From Segatella copri (GTDB lineage Bacteria > Bacteroidota > Bacteroidia > Bacteroidales > Bacteroidaceae): a DNA stretch of 64,000 nucleotides. Made by a program: the position numbers and the translations under genes. Positions within the stretch are counted from its first letter, which is position 1. Every line of letters begins with the position of its first letter. Positions 35,223 through 44,027 of this stretch are shown here, one piece after another. A model generated the notes under the pieces. The model had not been told where the DNA came from and did no database searches. It worked only from the letters and a program-made list of their open reading frames with translations. The DNA lies in assembly GCF_002224675.1 (NCBI RefSeq), contig NZ_NMPZ01000009.1, positions 1 to 64,000 of the forward strand, written 5' to 3'.

Positions 35223-36566
35223 ATGAAAATCATCATAGCTGGCGCCTATGCCATCGGTACCCACCTGGCGCGACTCCTATCGCGCAGCAAGGAGGAGATT
35301 ACACTCATCGATGAAAGCGAAGAGCGCCTGGCAAGCATCGGCTCCGACTGCGATCTGCTCACCATGATAGGAAAGCCTACCAGTCTGCAGACCCTGAGGG
35401 ATGCCGGTGTTCAGGATACGGATCTCTTCATCGCGGTCACCCCGGTGGAGAGTACCAACATCACCTCCAGCATCCTTGCCAAGAATCTCGGTGCCAAGCG
35501 CACCGTGGCACGTGTGGATAATCCGGAATACATGGAACCGCAGGCACAGGAATTTTTCAAGGAACTCGGTATCAGCAAGCTCATCTATCCGGAGATGCTC
35601 GCTGCCGTAGATATCAACAACGGACTCAAGATGAGTTGGGTGCGCCAGCGCTGGGATGTGCACGACGGCGCCCTCGTGATGCTCGGCATCAAGCTGCGTG
35701 AGGGATGCGAAATCCTCAACGAGCCGCTCAAGAACATCAGTGGTCCCAACGATCCTTACCACGTGGTAGCCATCAAGCGAGGCAGCGATACCATCATCCC
35801 GGGTGGTAACGATGAGCTGAAGCTCTACGACCTCGCCTACTTCATGACCACCCGCAACTACATTCCCTACATCCGCAAGATTGTGGGAAAGGAGCATTAT
35901 GTGGATGTGAAGAACGTGATGGTGATGGGTGGCGGACGCACTGCCGTAAGAGCCGTGAAGAAGATGCCGGAATACATGGAGTGCAAGATTATCGAGAAGG
36001 ATGAGAATCGCTGCGAATATCTCAACGATATCCTCGACGACAATCATATCCTTATCATCCACGGCGATGGCCGCGACATTCCTCTCCTCACAGAGGAAGG
36101 AATCAGAAGCACCCAGGCTTTCGTGGCGCTGACGGGAAATGCGGAAACCAATATCCTCGCCTGCCTCACCGCCAAGAGAATGGGTGTGCGCAAGACCGTG
36201 GCTGCCGTAGAAAACGTGGATTACGTGAGCATGGCAGAAAGTCTGGATATCGGTACCATCATCAACAAGAAGATGATTGCTGCCAGCTACATCTACCAGA
36301 TGATGCTCGATGCCGACGTGATGAACGTCAGATTCCTGATGAGTGCCAACGCCGATGTGGCTGAATTCATCGCCAAGGAAGATTCCAAGGTTACCCAAAA
36401 ACCGGTGAAAGACCTGGGTATGCCTATCGGTGTTACCATCGGTGGTCTGGTGAGAAACGGCGAAGGAATGCTGGTTTCGGGTAACACCCAGATAGAACCG
36501 GGCGACTCGGTAATGGTATTCTGCCACAACATCAATATGAAGAAAATTGAGAAATATTTCATTTAG
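35223..36566 (+). CDS. trkA: Trk potassium uptake regulator TrkA
   Basis: Cytoplasmic NAD-binding gating ring of the Trk K+ transporter. It has 447 residues in two RCK halves: the first Rossmann motif is AGAYAIGTHLAR at the N-terminus, where the usual GxGxxG is changed to GAYAIG, and the second is VMGGGRTAVRAVKK near 232. Each is followed by a TrkA-C domain (about 140-220 and 370-447). Its membrane partner trkH follows after 85 nt, with a short repeat-containing leader between them. Confidence 0.95.
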   Translation: MKIIIAGAYAIGTHLARLLSRSKEEITLIDESEERLASIGSDCDLLTMIGKPTSLQTLRDAGVQDTDLFIAVTPVESTNITSSILAKNLGAKRTVARVDNPEYMEPQAQEFFKELGISKLIYPEMLAAVDINNGLKMSWVRQRWDVHDGALVMLGIKLREGCEILNEPLKNISGPNDPYHVVAIKRGSDTIIPGGNDELKLYDLAYFMTTRNYIPYIRKIVGKEHYVDVKNVMVMGGGRTAVRAVKKMPEYMECKIIEKDENRCEYLNDILDDNHILIIHGDGRDIPLLTEEGIRSTQAFVALTGNAETNILACLTAKRMGVRKTVAAVENVDYVSMAESLDIGTIINKKMIAASYIYQMMLDADVMNVRFLMSANADVAEFIAKEDSKVTQKPVKDLGMPIGVTIGGLVRNGEGMLVSGNTQIEPGDSVMVFCHNINMKKIEKYFI

Positions 36567-36589
36567 TCTCTATATAAAGGTATATTCTA

Positions 36590-36644
36590 TATATATAATA
36601 AGGTATAAAGACAGATATGATATATATAATAAGGTATAAAGACA
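36590..36644 (+). repeat. Direct 24-nt duplication in the trkH leader
   Basis: TATATATAATAAGGTATA plus AAGACA occurs at 36590-36613 and again at 36621-36644, a 31-bp step. The same 18-nt TATATATAATAAGGTATA recurs at 45180-45197, just before another gene start, so the AAGG may act in ribosome binding. Confidence 0.8.
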
Positions 36645-36655
36645 AGAGGGAATGA
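36617..36655 (+). other. Candidate 12-codon leader ORF overlapping the trkH start
   Basis: ATG at 36617 opens MIYIIRYKDKRE and its TGA (36653-36655) overlaps the trkH ATG (36652-36654) as ATGA. Such an overlap usually means coupled translation, but with so short an ORF chance is possible. Confidence 0.3.
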
Positions 36656-38109
36656 TAAACAGTAAGTTGATATACAAGATACTGGGACAGTTGCTTTTCA
36701 TCGAGGCATTCCTGCTCTTCGTCAGTCTGCTGGTGGCATACTATTACCAGCAGGACGACATCTTCGCTTTCGTGGTAGCCACACTGACCACCATCGGCGG
36801 CGGACTCATCCTGAAATGGAAAGGACACGGAGCAGACAATTCGATGTCGCGCCGTGACGCCTACCTCGTGGTATCGCTCTCATGGATCATCTTCAGTCTC
36901 TTCGGCACCCTGCCCTTCATGGTCAGCGGTTACATCAATAACTTTACGGATGCCTACTTCGAGACGATGTCGGGATTCACCACCACGGGAGCCACCATTC
37001 TGGATGATGTGGAATGCTTCCCGCACGGATTGCTGTTCTGGCGATCGCTCACCCAGTGGATAGGCGGTTTGGGAATCGTATTCTTCACCATCGCCCTGCT
37101 GCCATCACTTGTAGGAGGACAGACCAAGGTGTTTGCCGCCGAGGCTACGGGTCCTATCAAGACCAAGCTGCATCCCCGACTCTCCACTTCGGCAAAATGG
37201 ATCTGGAGTATCTATCTGATGCTCACCATCGCCTGCATCGTATCCTACTATGTGGCAGGAATGAATCTCTTCGACAGTTTCAACTATGCGATGACCACTA
37301 CGGCTACGGGTGGTTTCTCCACCCACAACAGCAGTACCGAGTTCTTCCATTCGCCGGCGCTGGAATACATCTGTGCATTCTTCTGCTTCCTCTCGGGAGT
37401 GAACTTCACCCTGCTCTATGCAGCAGTCATCAAGTTTAAGATCAAGGATCTGTTCAAGAACTCGGAGTTCAAGTTCTATATGTTCCTCGTCACCGCCTTT
37501 ACGGCTTTCATCATGGTAGAGCTGATAGCGATGCGCAACTACGATATGGAGCATGCCTTCCGCAGCGCCGTCTTCCAGGTGGTTTCATTCATCACCACCA
37601 CAGGCTTGTTTAATGATGATGCAGCCCTCTGGCCTCATGTCACCTGGGTGATATTGGCAGCCTGCATGTTCTTCGGAGCCTGCTCGGGCAGTACGAGTGG
37701 AGGTTTGAAATGTATCCGCGCCGTGATGCTGGTAAGAATGGTGAAGAATGAATTCCGCCAGATTCTGCATCCTAATGCGGTACTGCCTCTGAAGATTGAC
37801 GGTGTGAACGTGCCGATGCAGAAGCGGGTTACGCTACTCGCCTTCCTCACCACGTATCTCATCATCTGCCTGGTCATCTCCTTCACGATGATAGCCATGG
37901 GCATCGACAACACCAATGCCATCACCATCACCCTGAGCTGTGTGGGCAACGTAGGTCCTACGCTGGGTATGGAGATTGGTCCGACGATGTCGTGGAGCGA
38001 ACTGCCGGATGTGGCAAAATGGTTCTGCTCGCTGATGATGCTCATCGGACGTCTGGAGATATTCAGCGTACTGGTAATCTTCACACCTGCCTTCTGGAGA
38101 GAGAACTAG
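36652..38109 (+). CDS. trkH: Trk potassium transporter membrane subunit TrkH
   Basis: A 485-residue inner-membrane K+ channel-like subunit. Four pore-loop repeats are visible in order: ETMSGFTTTGATIL near 105, AMTTTATGGFSTHN near 220, VVSFITTTGLFNDD near 310 and TLSCVGNVGPTLG near 430, each with the selectivity Gly. It carries about ten hydrophobic helices. GACSGSTSGGLKCIR near 345 is the conserved block before the intramembrane loop. It pairs with trkA upstream. A strong AGAGGGA precedes the ATG by one base, unusually close. Confidence 0.95.
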   Translation: MINSKLIYKILGQLLFIEAFLLFVSLLVAYYYQQDDIFAFVVATLTTIGGGLILKWKGHGADNSMSRRDAYLVVSLSWIIFSLFGTLPFMVSGYINNFTDAYFETMSGFTTTGATILDDVECFPHGLLFWRSLTQWIGGLGIVFFTIALLPSLVGGQTKVFAAEATGPIKTKLHPRLSTSAKWIWSIYLMLTIACIVSYYVAGMNLFDSFNYAMTTTATGGFSTHNSSTEFFHSPALEYICAFFCFLSGVNFTLLYAAVIKFKIKDLFKNSEFKFYMFLVTAFTAFIMVELIAMRNYDMEHAFRSAVFQVVSFITTTGLFNDDAALWPHVTWVILAACMFFGACSGSTSGGLKCIRAVMLVRMVKNEFRQILHPNAVLPLKIDGVNVPMQKRVTLLAFLTTYLIICLVISFTMIAMGIDNTNAITITLSCVGNVGPTLGMEIGPTMSWSELPDVAKWFCSLMMLIGRLEIFSVLVIFTPAFWREN

Positions 38110-38176
38110 TTTCCGCAGGAGGCAGGTACTGGAAATCCTAGACAATAAACATTTTATCAACTAATTCAATAAAATT

Positions 38177-39139
38177 ATGAAACCATTAAAATTTGAACCG
38201 CTATTGAAGTCCACCATCTGGGGTGGAAACAAGATCATCGCCTTCAAGCATCTTGACATCAAGCAGGAGAAAGTTGGCGAGAGTTGGGAAATCTCTGGTG
38301 TTCCAGGCAATGAGAGCATCGTAGCCGACGGCGAGATGAAGGGCAAGAAGCTCAATGAGGTTGTTGCTGAATTGAAGGAGAATTTCCTCGGTGCAGATAA
38401 CTATAAGCGTTTTGGAAACGAGTTTCCACTGCTCATCAAGTTTATCGATGCCAATACCGACCTTTCTATCCAGGTACATCCTAATGACGAGATTGCCAAG
38501 AAGCAGGGTAAGGAGCGCGGCAAGACCGAGATGTGGTATGCGCTGCCAAGCGAGCCGGATGCCAAGCTTTACAATGGCTTGAAGATGCAGATTACTCCTG
38601 AGCAGTACAAGGAGATGGTGGAGAATGATACCATCACCGATGCCCTGGCTCAGTATAACGTGAAGGAGGACGACTGCTTCTTTATCCCAGCCGGCAGAAT
38701 CCACGCCATCGGAACAGGCTGTTTCGTTGCCGAGATTCAGCAGACCAGCGATGTTACCTATCGCATCTACGATTTCAAGCGCAAGGACAAGGATGGCAAC
38801 TATCGCCAGCTCCACACCAAAGAGGCTGCCGAGTGCATCGACTACACCGTATTGCCTGACTATCGCCAGAACTACACTCCTGCCAAGAACCAGGGTGTTA
38901 GCATGGTACAATGTCCTTTCTTCACCACGGCCGTTTATGATCTCGATGAGCCAATGACGCTGGATTATTCAGAGTTGGACAGCTTCGTGATTCTGATTGG
39001 CTTGAAGGGTGAGGCTAAGATTACCGACAACGAGGGTAACGAGATTACGCTCCAGGGCGGCGAGAGCATCGTAGTTCCTGCCAGCACCCAGACATTGAAG
39101 GTAGAAGGAACCTTGAAGTTCCTGGAGACATACGTATAA
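38177..39139 (+). CDS. manA: Mannose-6-phosphate isomerase, class I
   Basis: Zinc cupin enzyme interconverting mannose 6-phosphate and fructose 6-phosphate. It has 320 residues, the short bacterial form. The start MKPLKFEPLLKSTIWGG is typical; zinc-site blocks are LSIQVHPNDEIAKK near 96 and AGRIHAIGTGCFVAEIQQ near 173, with the catalytic Arg in TYRIYDF near 198. The C-terminal cupin (about 240-320) is complete. It follows trkH by 67 nt and ends at a clear terminator. Confidence 0.95.
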   Translation: MKPLKFEPLLKSTIWGGNKIIAFKHLDIKQEKVGESWEISGVPGNESIVADGEMKGKKLNEVVAELKENFLGADNYKRFGNEFPLLIKFIDANTDLSIQVHPNDEIAKKQGKERGKTEMWYALPSEPDAKLYNGLKMQITPEQYKEMVENDTITDALAQYNVKEDDCFFIPAGRIHAIGTGCFVAEIQQTSDVTYRIYDFKRKDKDGNYRQLHTKEAAECIDYTVLPDYRQNYTPAKNQGVSMVQCPFFTTAVYDLDEPMTLDYSELDSFVILIGLKGEAKITDNEGNEITLQGGESIVVPASTQTLKVEGTLKFLETYV

Positions 39140-39154
39140 GAATAAGATATCAAA

Positions 39155-39191
39155 ATAAAAAATGCGGGCCATTTCCGGCTCGCATTTTTTA
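39155..39191 (+). terminator. Terminator after manA
   Basis: AAAAAATGCGGGCC and GGCTCGCATTTTTT close a stem with a short ATTTCC loop and one bulge, followed by a T-run; it faces the convergent DUF4435 gene. Confidence 0.85.
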
Positions 39192-39226
39192 TTTCGATAT
39201 AAAGAGTTTATTTCTGCAATTTCATT

Positions 39227-40231
39227 TCAGGATGATTGTTCCAGATACTTCGCCACATCCGCCTGAATTTTCTGGAATTCCGGAGAGAACTGGTAGAAGG
39301 TGTTCTTCTTCATCATCATTTTCACCTTGCCCAGACTGTTCTCATAGCATGCCATCTCGGTGCGTGCCTGCTCGGAATGAACCGCCCTATCACGGATTTC
39401 ATTCTCCCTGACATTGCGCAGGGTATCGCAGACCGTCTGCACCAAAGGGCAAACCACCAGATCGAAAAGATGATGACCCTGTATATATAAATAGGTGTTA
39501 TGCTCGTTTACCCCCAGATTATTCAGATACTGGATCATATCCGGCAACTCATCCTTGAACGTCTTGAAGCGGCGCTCCAGCTGGAAAAGCTTCGCCCTCA
39601 CCTTCTTGGCAAGATAATTGATAGCCTGCTGAGGGTCCTGGATTCTGACAGATGGCAATACGATGACCTTGTCGAACTCTGCCATATCAAAATGCATCGA
39701 CATCTTGCGATGACGGATATAGAAGAGAAGATGCCACACGAAGAGCGGCCATATCGTACGGGAATACGCCTCCATGAATCTTTCGAAATCGAAGATATGG
39801 GTATCGTTCAGCGTCACCATCACGCAGGTTTCATGCAAACCCTTGGAATAACACTGGAAATTCTCAATGGCATAAGCGTAGGTATGGAAGATATAAGGAT
39901 TCTCCAGCATCAGCTGCGAAGCCTCGGTAGTACCCTGCCGCAGAAAATCGTAGTCAGCATCCACACAGGCTATCATATCCTTGCCCACCCCCTTGAGCAT
40001 ATTTCCGATAGCTGCCTTCTTGCCGCGGTCGAGATGGTTGTTACGGGTAGGAAGCAGGATTTCGAAATAGCGTGTCTCATCCTCATACTTTCCCAGCACC
40101 GACCGCCAGAAGAAGACATCATCGTAGCTCTCGACGTAAGCCACTATCTTGCGTCGAGCCTTCTTCGAAGTCATCTTGTTGGCGGCCTCGAAGTAGAGGG
40201 AGTTGATATTATCGGTTAAACGTTTAGCCAT
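39227..40231 (-). CDS. DUF4435 protein with Toprim-like catalytic residues (AriB-like)
   Basis: A 334-residue protein. The N-terminal third looks like a Toprim nuclease fold: E34 in VAYVESYDDVFFW and the DxD pair D91/D93 in IACVDADYDF. The rest is helical, with AYAIENFQCYS near 120, a block typical of DUF4435 proteins. It is encoded 16 nt after an ABC-type ATPase in the same order as AriA-AriB of the PARIS anti-phage system, whose AriB is a DUF4435 Toprim effector. Membership in PARIS is inference: the ATPase partner is much shorter than I remember for AriA. Alternatives are an OLD-like repair or regulatory nuclease. Confidence 0.85.
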   Translation of the reverse strand: MAKRLTDNINSLYFEAANKMTSKKARRKIVAYVESYDDVFFWRSVLGKYEDETRYFEILLPTRNNHLDRGKKAAIGNMLKGVGKDMIACVDADYDFLRQGTTEASQLMLENPYIFHTYAYAIENFQCYSKGLHETCVMVTLNDTHIFDFERFMEAYSRTIWPLFVWHLLFYIRHRKMSMHFDMAEFDKVIVLPSVRIQDPQQAINYLAKKVRAKLFQLERRFKTFKDELPDMIQYLNNLGVNEHNTYLYIQGHHLFDLVVCPLVQTVCDTLRNVRENEIRDRAVHSEQARTEMACYENSLGKVKMMMKKNTFYQFSPEFQKIQADVAKYLEQSS

Positions 40232-40247
40232 AATACTTCTTTTTCAC

Positions 40248-41063
40248 TTATATCGTGATGTCGCTCACATCCGTCACCCTATCGGTCCATCCGTCCATCA
40301 CCACGGCAGGACTGTGGGTGGTCATGATGATCTGAATGTTCGGATTGAGTTTCAGCACCAGACCGATGAGCTGCTTCTGCCATTCGAAGTGAAGGCTGAT
40401 TTCAGGCTCATCCATAAAGAGGACATAAGATTGGTTGTCCTCCACCAGCACGGTAAGGAGGATGGCGAGAATCTGCTTCTCACCAGCCGAGAGCTGATAA
40501 GGCGAGAGCTGCTCACCTATCTGGTTGAAGCGGATTTCGTTGGCAGTACGGATGATGGTCTTGCCGGTATCCTTGAAAAGACCATCTACGATATCCTGGA
40601 ACATCTTCTTCGGTTCGCTCAGCTGCTGAGCCTTGAAGGCGGCATCCGGTTCGCCACTCTGAAGCACAGCGATGATGCGGTTGCCGATGTTTACCTGATA
40701 ATCCAGATACTTGCGCTGCAGCTGGAAGAGCTGCCAGTCGAGTTCGGTAACCAGGGTAAGGTCTATCTTATTGATCATCTCGGCATTCATCAATGGTCTA
40801 TCCACCGATCGGATTACATCATATCTAATCCACTTTGCCTCCTCCGGCTCCACCTTCAGATGCACGCCCTTGATCATGTGACTAGGGAATTCACCGCCAG
40901 CCGCCAGACCCTTTACCACCTTATTCAATATAGTACTCTTGCCCACGCCGTTTACACCACTCAGGATATTGACACGGCGGTCGAGGTTCCAAAGAATATG
41001 TTTGGTACCGCTCCAGAGAGATTCTATCTCTATCTGTTTGATATAATCAGCATATTTCTGCAT
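40248..41063 (-). CDS. Short ABC/SMC-type ATPase (AriA-like partner of DUF4435 protein)
   Basis: A 271-residue soluble ATPase with every ABC motif: Walker A GVNGVGKST (36-44), signature LSAGEKQIL near 170, Walker B YVLFMDEPE near 190, and an H-loop in MTTHSPAVV near 250. Between Walker A and the signature there is only about 130 residues and no long coiled coil, so this is a minimal RecF/OLD-like head. It is the first gene of a two-gene operon with the DUF4435 protein. In PARIS the ATPase holds the effector until a phage protein releases it; whether this compact form does so is untested. Confidence 0.88.
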   Translation of the reverse strand: MQKYADYIKQIEIESLWSGTKHILWNLDRRVNILSGVNGVGKSTILNKVVKGLAAGGEFPSHMIKGVHLKVEPEEAKWIRYDVIRSVDRPLMNAEMINKIDLTLVTELDWQLFQLQRKYLDYQVNIGNRIIAVLQSGEPDAAFKAQQLSEPKKMFQDIVDGLFKDTGKTIIRTANEIRFNQIGEQLSPYQLSAGEKQILAILLTVLVEDNQSYVLFMDEPEISLHFEWQKQLIGLVLKLNPNIQIIMTTHSPAVVMDGWTDRVTDVSDITI

Positions 41064-41151
41064 AAGATATTCTCCTATCTTTAATCGTCAAGAACAGAAA
41101 AAGACGATAGTCTTAACTTCTTAACTTCTTTAACTTCTAAAAAATATACCG

Positions 41152-41188
41152 CAAATATAGCAAATTTCCTCGAATTTTTGTACCTTTG
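41152..41188. promoter_or_regulatory. Divergent promoters, ATPase-DUF4435 operon / EamA gene
   Basis: TATATTTG (complement of 41152-41159) faces the ATPase, and TACCTTTG (41181-41188) faces the transporter. Between 41111 and 41138 the sequence TTAACTTCT is repeated three times in the leader of the ATPase operon. Confidence 0.6.
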
Positions 41189-41237
41189 CACTCGATTTTA
41201 TTCAAAATAAAGAAGATTTAAATAGAAATAAGGAAAA

Positions 41238-42182
41238 ATGGATAACAAACGACCTCTTATCGCTCACCTGTGCCTCTTCTGTTCCGGCGCATTCTGGGGA
41301 CTGATGGCTCCCGTAGGCAAGGATGCCATGCTTCACGGCATCGACGGCATCGACCTGGTGAGCTTCCGCGTATTGGGTGGCGCCATTCTCTTCTGGCTCA
41401 CCTCGCTCTTCACCAAGAAAGAGCATGTTCCAGTAAAAGATATCTTCAAATTTGCTGCAGCAGGACTATTTGCCCTCGTGTTCAACCAGTGTTCTTACAC
41501 CATCGGTCTGAACATGACCTCGCCTAGCAATTCCAGCATTATGACCACCTCGATGCCTATCTTCGCCATGGTTCTCTCCTTCCTGATATTGAAGGAGCCT
41601 ATCACCTGGAAGAAGGCGCTCGGTGTACTGATGGGATGTGCTGGTGCCGTCATCATCATCATGACAAGTGCCACGGCTGGCAATGCCAAGGTGGGAAACA
41701 TCTGGGGCGACCTGCTCTGTATGTCGGCTCAGCTTTCCTTCGCCCTCTACCTGTCGCTCTTCAAGAACCTGCTGTCCAAGTATTCGCTCTTCACCATCAA
41801 CAAGTGGATGTTCCTCTGGGCAACGGTCCTGATATGGCCTTTCACCATCAGTCACGTAATGAGCATCGACTTTGCCCATGTTCCGATGAGCACCTGGTGG
41901 GAAACGGGCTACGTGGTTCTATTCGGCACTTATCTGGGCTACATCTGCATGATGATAGGTCAGAAAACTCTGCGCCCTACCGTGGTAAGTGTATATAACT
42001 ATGTACAGCCGCTGGTATCAGTCACGGTGAGTGTCATCGTGGGTCTCGCCGTGTTCAAGGGTATGCAGGCCATCGCCGCCATCCTCGTATTCTCTGGCGT
42101 ATGGCTCGTGGTAAAGAGTAAGTCGAAGCATGATATCGACAAGCACGACCACAGTCTGGCTTACGAGAAAAGACATGCTTAG
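41238..42182 (+). CDS. EamA-family (DMT) transporter
   Basis: A 314-residue inner-membrane protein with ten predicted hydrophobic helices arranged as two EamA repeats (about 8-145 and 160-295). Typical blocks are CLFCSGAFWGLMAPVGKDA near the start, TSPSNSSIMTTSMPIFAM near 95 and the second-repeat end VYNYVQPLVSVTVSV near 255. Members export amino acids, metabolites or drugs; substrate cannot be inferred. It is monocistronic, closed by a strong terminator. Confidence 0.9.
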   Translation: MDNKRPLIAHLCLFCSGAFWGLMAPVGKDAMLHGIDGIDLVSFRVLGGAILFWLTSLFTKKEHVPVKDIFKFAAAGLFALVFNQCSYTIGLNMTSPSNSSIMTTSMPIFAMVLSFLILKEPITWKKALGVLMGCAGAVIIIMTSATAGNAKVGNIWGDLLCMSAQLSFALYLSLFKNLLSKYSLFTINKWMFLWATVLIWPFTISHVMSIDFAHVPMSTWWETGYVVLFGTYLGYICMMIGQKTLRPTVVSVYNYVQPLVSVTVSVIVGLAVFKGMQAIAAILVFSGVWLVVKSKSKHDIDKHDHSLAYEKRHA

Positions 42183-42203
42183 ATAGCTTTAATGTCGATT
42201 TAT

Positions 42204-42250
42204 AAAACTGAAACTGTCCCCATCTGAGATAACAGATGAGGACAGTTTTT
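42204..42250. terminator. Terminator (CTGAAACTGTCCCC family)
   Basis: AAACTGTCCCCATCTG and CAGATGAGGACAGTTTTT pair around a 6-nt loop. A close relative is at 46666-46711 and a left half at 51193. Confidence 0.9.
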
Positions 42251-42269
42251 GTTATATAAGAAAAGAAGA

Positions 42270-43850
42270 TCAGCAACCGAAGTAAACCATCAGTCCGCCC
42301 AATACGATATACAGCAGGGCGTATGGGATAGCCGAGCGGAGAATCTCTCCATCCTTTCCCTCCATATCGCAGGCTGCAGTAGCGATGGCGATGCTCTGCG
42401 GACTGATCATCTTGCCACCCGTGGCTCCCGTGGTATTGGCAGCAACCAGCCAGTTCTCCTGACCGCCCTCCATACCAAAGAATGTGCTTTGTCCCGTCAT
42501 GCCCAACTGGTTGGCAACATGAGCCTGGAGCTTGGCAAAAAGAATATTCGAAGAGGTATCAGAACCCGTAACGAAGGTTCCGATGGCACCAATCATCGGC
42601 GCTACCAAAGGATAGAAGTCGCCCGTCACAGCCACCAGACCTGAGGCGATGGAAGTAATCATTCCCGAATAGTTCATCACACTTGCCAGGGCTATCAGCG
42701 AACAGATGGTCACCACCGTCTTGCGCAGATTCACCGTGGTACGGGCAAGAATCACCATCAATCTCTTGAGGCTCAATCCCTGAACCAATCCACCAATCGT
42801 AGCACCCAGGAAGAGCATCAATCCTGCATTGGAAATCCAGCCAAACTTAAAAGTGCTGTCGAGCACAGGCAGATGAACCGCACTCACCAGATGACTCTTG
42901 AGGAAAGCATTGACCGGAGGACAGAGTGCGCCGGAAACCAGGATGAATATCAATATAAAGAGGTAAACGCTCCATGCCTTCAGGCTCTCGGCAAGCGTAA
43001 AGGTTTCCTTATCCTGCACCTTGCTCTTTCTGGCAAACACCTTGGCGTATGCGATGATGGCAATAATGGCTGCCAGCGAACCGATGATAGCCGGAGTCTC
43101 CGAACCGAGATAATAGCCGCATACAAACTGCACTACCACGGAAATCACTCCCACCCAGAGGGCGATGATGAGATTCTTGATAAGATTATGCTTATCGGTA
43201 AGCGTCAGGATGATGAAAGGCAGGATGATAAAGAGAGGTGCCAGCTGGATGATGGCAAAGGCCGAAGTCTCGCAAATCTGTGCCGCCGAAGCCGATCCGC
43301 TTTCCGCCACCTCATTGCAGAGCGTAGTAACCGGCACGCCCACAGCACCAAATCCCGTAGCCACGGTATTACCGATCAAGGAAACCAGAGCCGAGAACAT
43401 CGGCTTGAAGCCGAGTCCGATGAGGATAGCAGCAGGTATCGCCACCGCTGTTCCGAAGCCCGCCATACCTTCGAGCAGTCCGCCGAATCCCCATACGAGG
43501 AGCAGCACGAGCAGTCCCTTATCATCGGTAATCGATGTAAACTGCCTCTTGATTACCTCAATCTGCTTGCTTTCCACGAGGATATTATAGCTGTAGATAG
43601 CCATCAGGATGATGATGAGAATCGGGAATACCGCCTTCAGGATGCCTTCCACCACCGCCCATCCCGTCAGGGCGATCACGCTATCCTCCGCATGTTCCGG
43701 GGCAATCATGCCTAGCGGCGAAGCAGCGAAGAGAGCGAGCAAAACGGTAATTACGAGCGTCAGCAAGGCGCTTTTATGACCTGCCATCTTGAAGCCGAGC
43801 ATCAGGATGAACAGCAACACGATGGGAATAATAGAAACTATTGATGCCAT
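42270..43850 (-). CDS. lldP: L-lactate permease family transporter
   Basis: A 526-residue inner-membrane protein with about 13 hydrophobic helices, matching the LctP/LldP family in length. Signature regions: ILVWGFGGLLEGMAGFGTAVAIPA near 115, GAVGVPVTTLCNE near 165, and the C-terminal TGSDTSSNILFAKLQ and NTTGATGGKMISPQSIAIA near 470-485. It would import lactate, or glycolate, with protons. No lactate dehydrogenase operon is adjacent. Its promoter region has two 22-bp repeats just downstream of the predicted transcription start. Confidence 0.93.
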   Translation of the reverse strand: MASIVSIIPIVLLFILMLGFKMAGHKSALLTLVITVLLALFAASPLGMIAPEHAEDSVIALTGWAVVEGILKAVFPILIIILMAIYSYNILVESKQIEVIKRQFTSITDDKGLLVLLLVWGFGGLLEGMAGFGTAVAIPAAILIGLGFKPMFSALVSLIGNTVATGFGAVGVPVTTLCNEVAESGSASAAQICETSAFAIIQLAPLFIILPFIILTLTDKHNLIKNLIIALWVGVISVVVQFVCGYYLGSETPAIIGSLAAIIAIIAYAKVFARKSKVQDKETFTLAESLKAWSVYLFILIFILVSGALCPPVNAFLKSHLVSAVHLPVLDSTFKFGWISNAGLMLFLGATIGGLVQGLSLKRLMVILARTTVNLRKTVVTICSLIALASVMNYSGMITSIASGLVAVTGDFYPLVAPMIGAIGTFVTGSDTSSNILFAKLQAHVANQLGMTGQSTFFGMEGGQENWLVAANTTGATGGKMISPQSIAIATAACDMEGKDGEILRSAIPYALLYIVLGGLMVYFGC

Positions 43851-43870
43851 AAGCCATTCAGTTTTTTATT

Positions 43871-43914
43871 GTTTTCGATTGAAAAATTTTATGTTTTCGA
43901 TTGCTAAATTTTAT
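43871..43914 (-). repeat. Two tandem 22-bp repeats in the lldP leader
   Basis: GTTTTCGATTGnnAAATTTTAT occurs at 43871-43892 and 43893-43914, differing at two positions. A third partial match (ATGTTTCACTTGC) follows. They lie between the promoter and the start codon of lldP. Confidence 0.8.
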
Positions 43915-43924
43915 GTTTCACTTG

Positions 43925-43955
43925 CAAAAATACTATTTTTCTTTGAAAAAAGAAA
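43925..43955 (-). promoter_or_regulatory. Promoter of lldP
   Basis: The complement of 43925-43932 is TATTTTTG, a -7 match, and TTTC (complement of 43952-43955) is at 19-nt spacing. The start of transcription would fall right at the tandem repeats. Confidence 0.6.
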
Positions 43956-44027
43956 GCATTTTTTGAAAAAAATCTTTTTTAAGATGTCCGATTTTTCAAT
44001 TTCATACGTCTATAGAGTGTTAAGGTT

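Noticed and set aside
35277..36527. A 416-codon frame antisense to trkA
   Set aside because: trkA has both RCK halves intact; the antisense product is His/Val rich with no motif.
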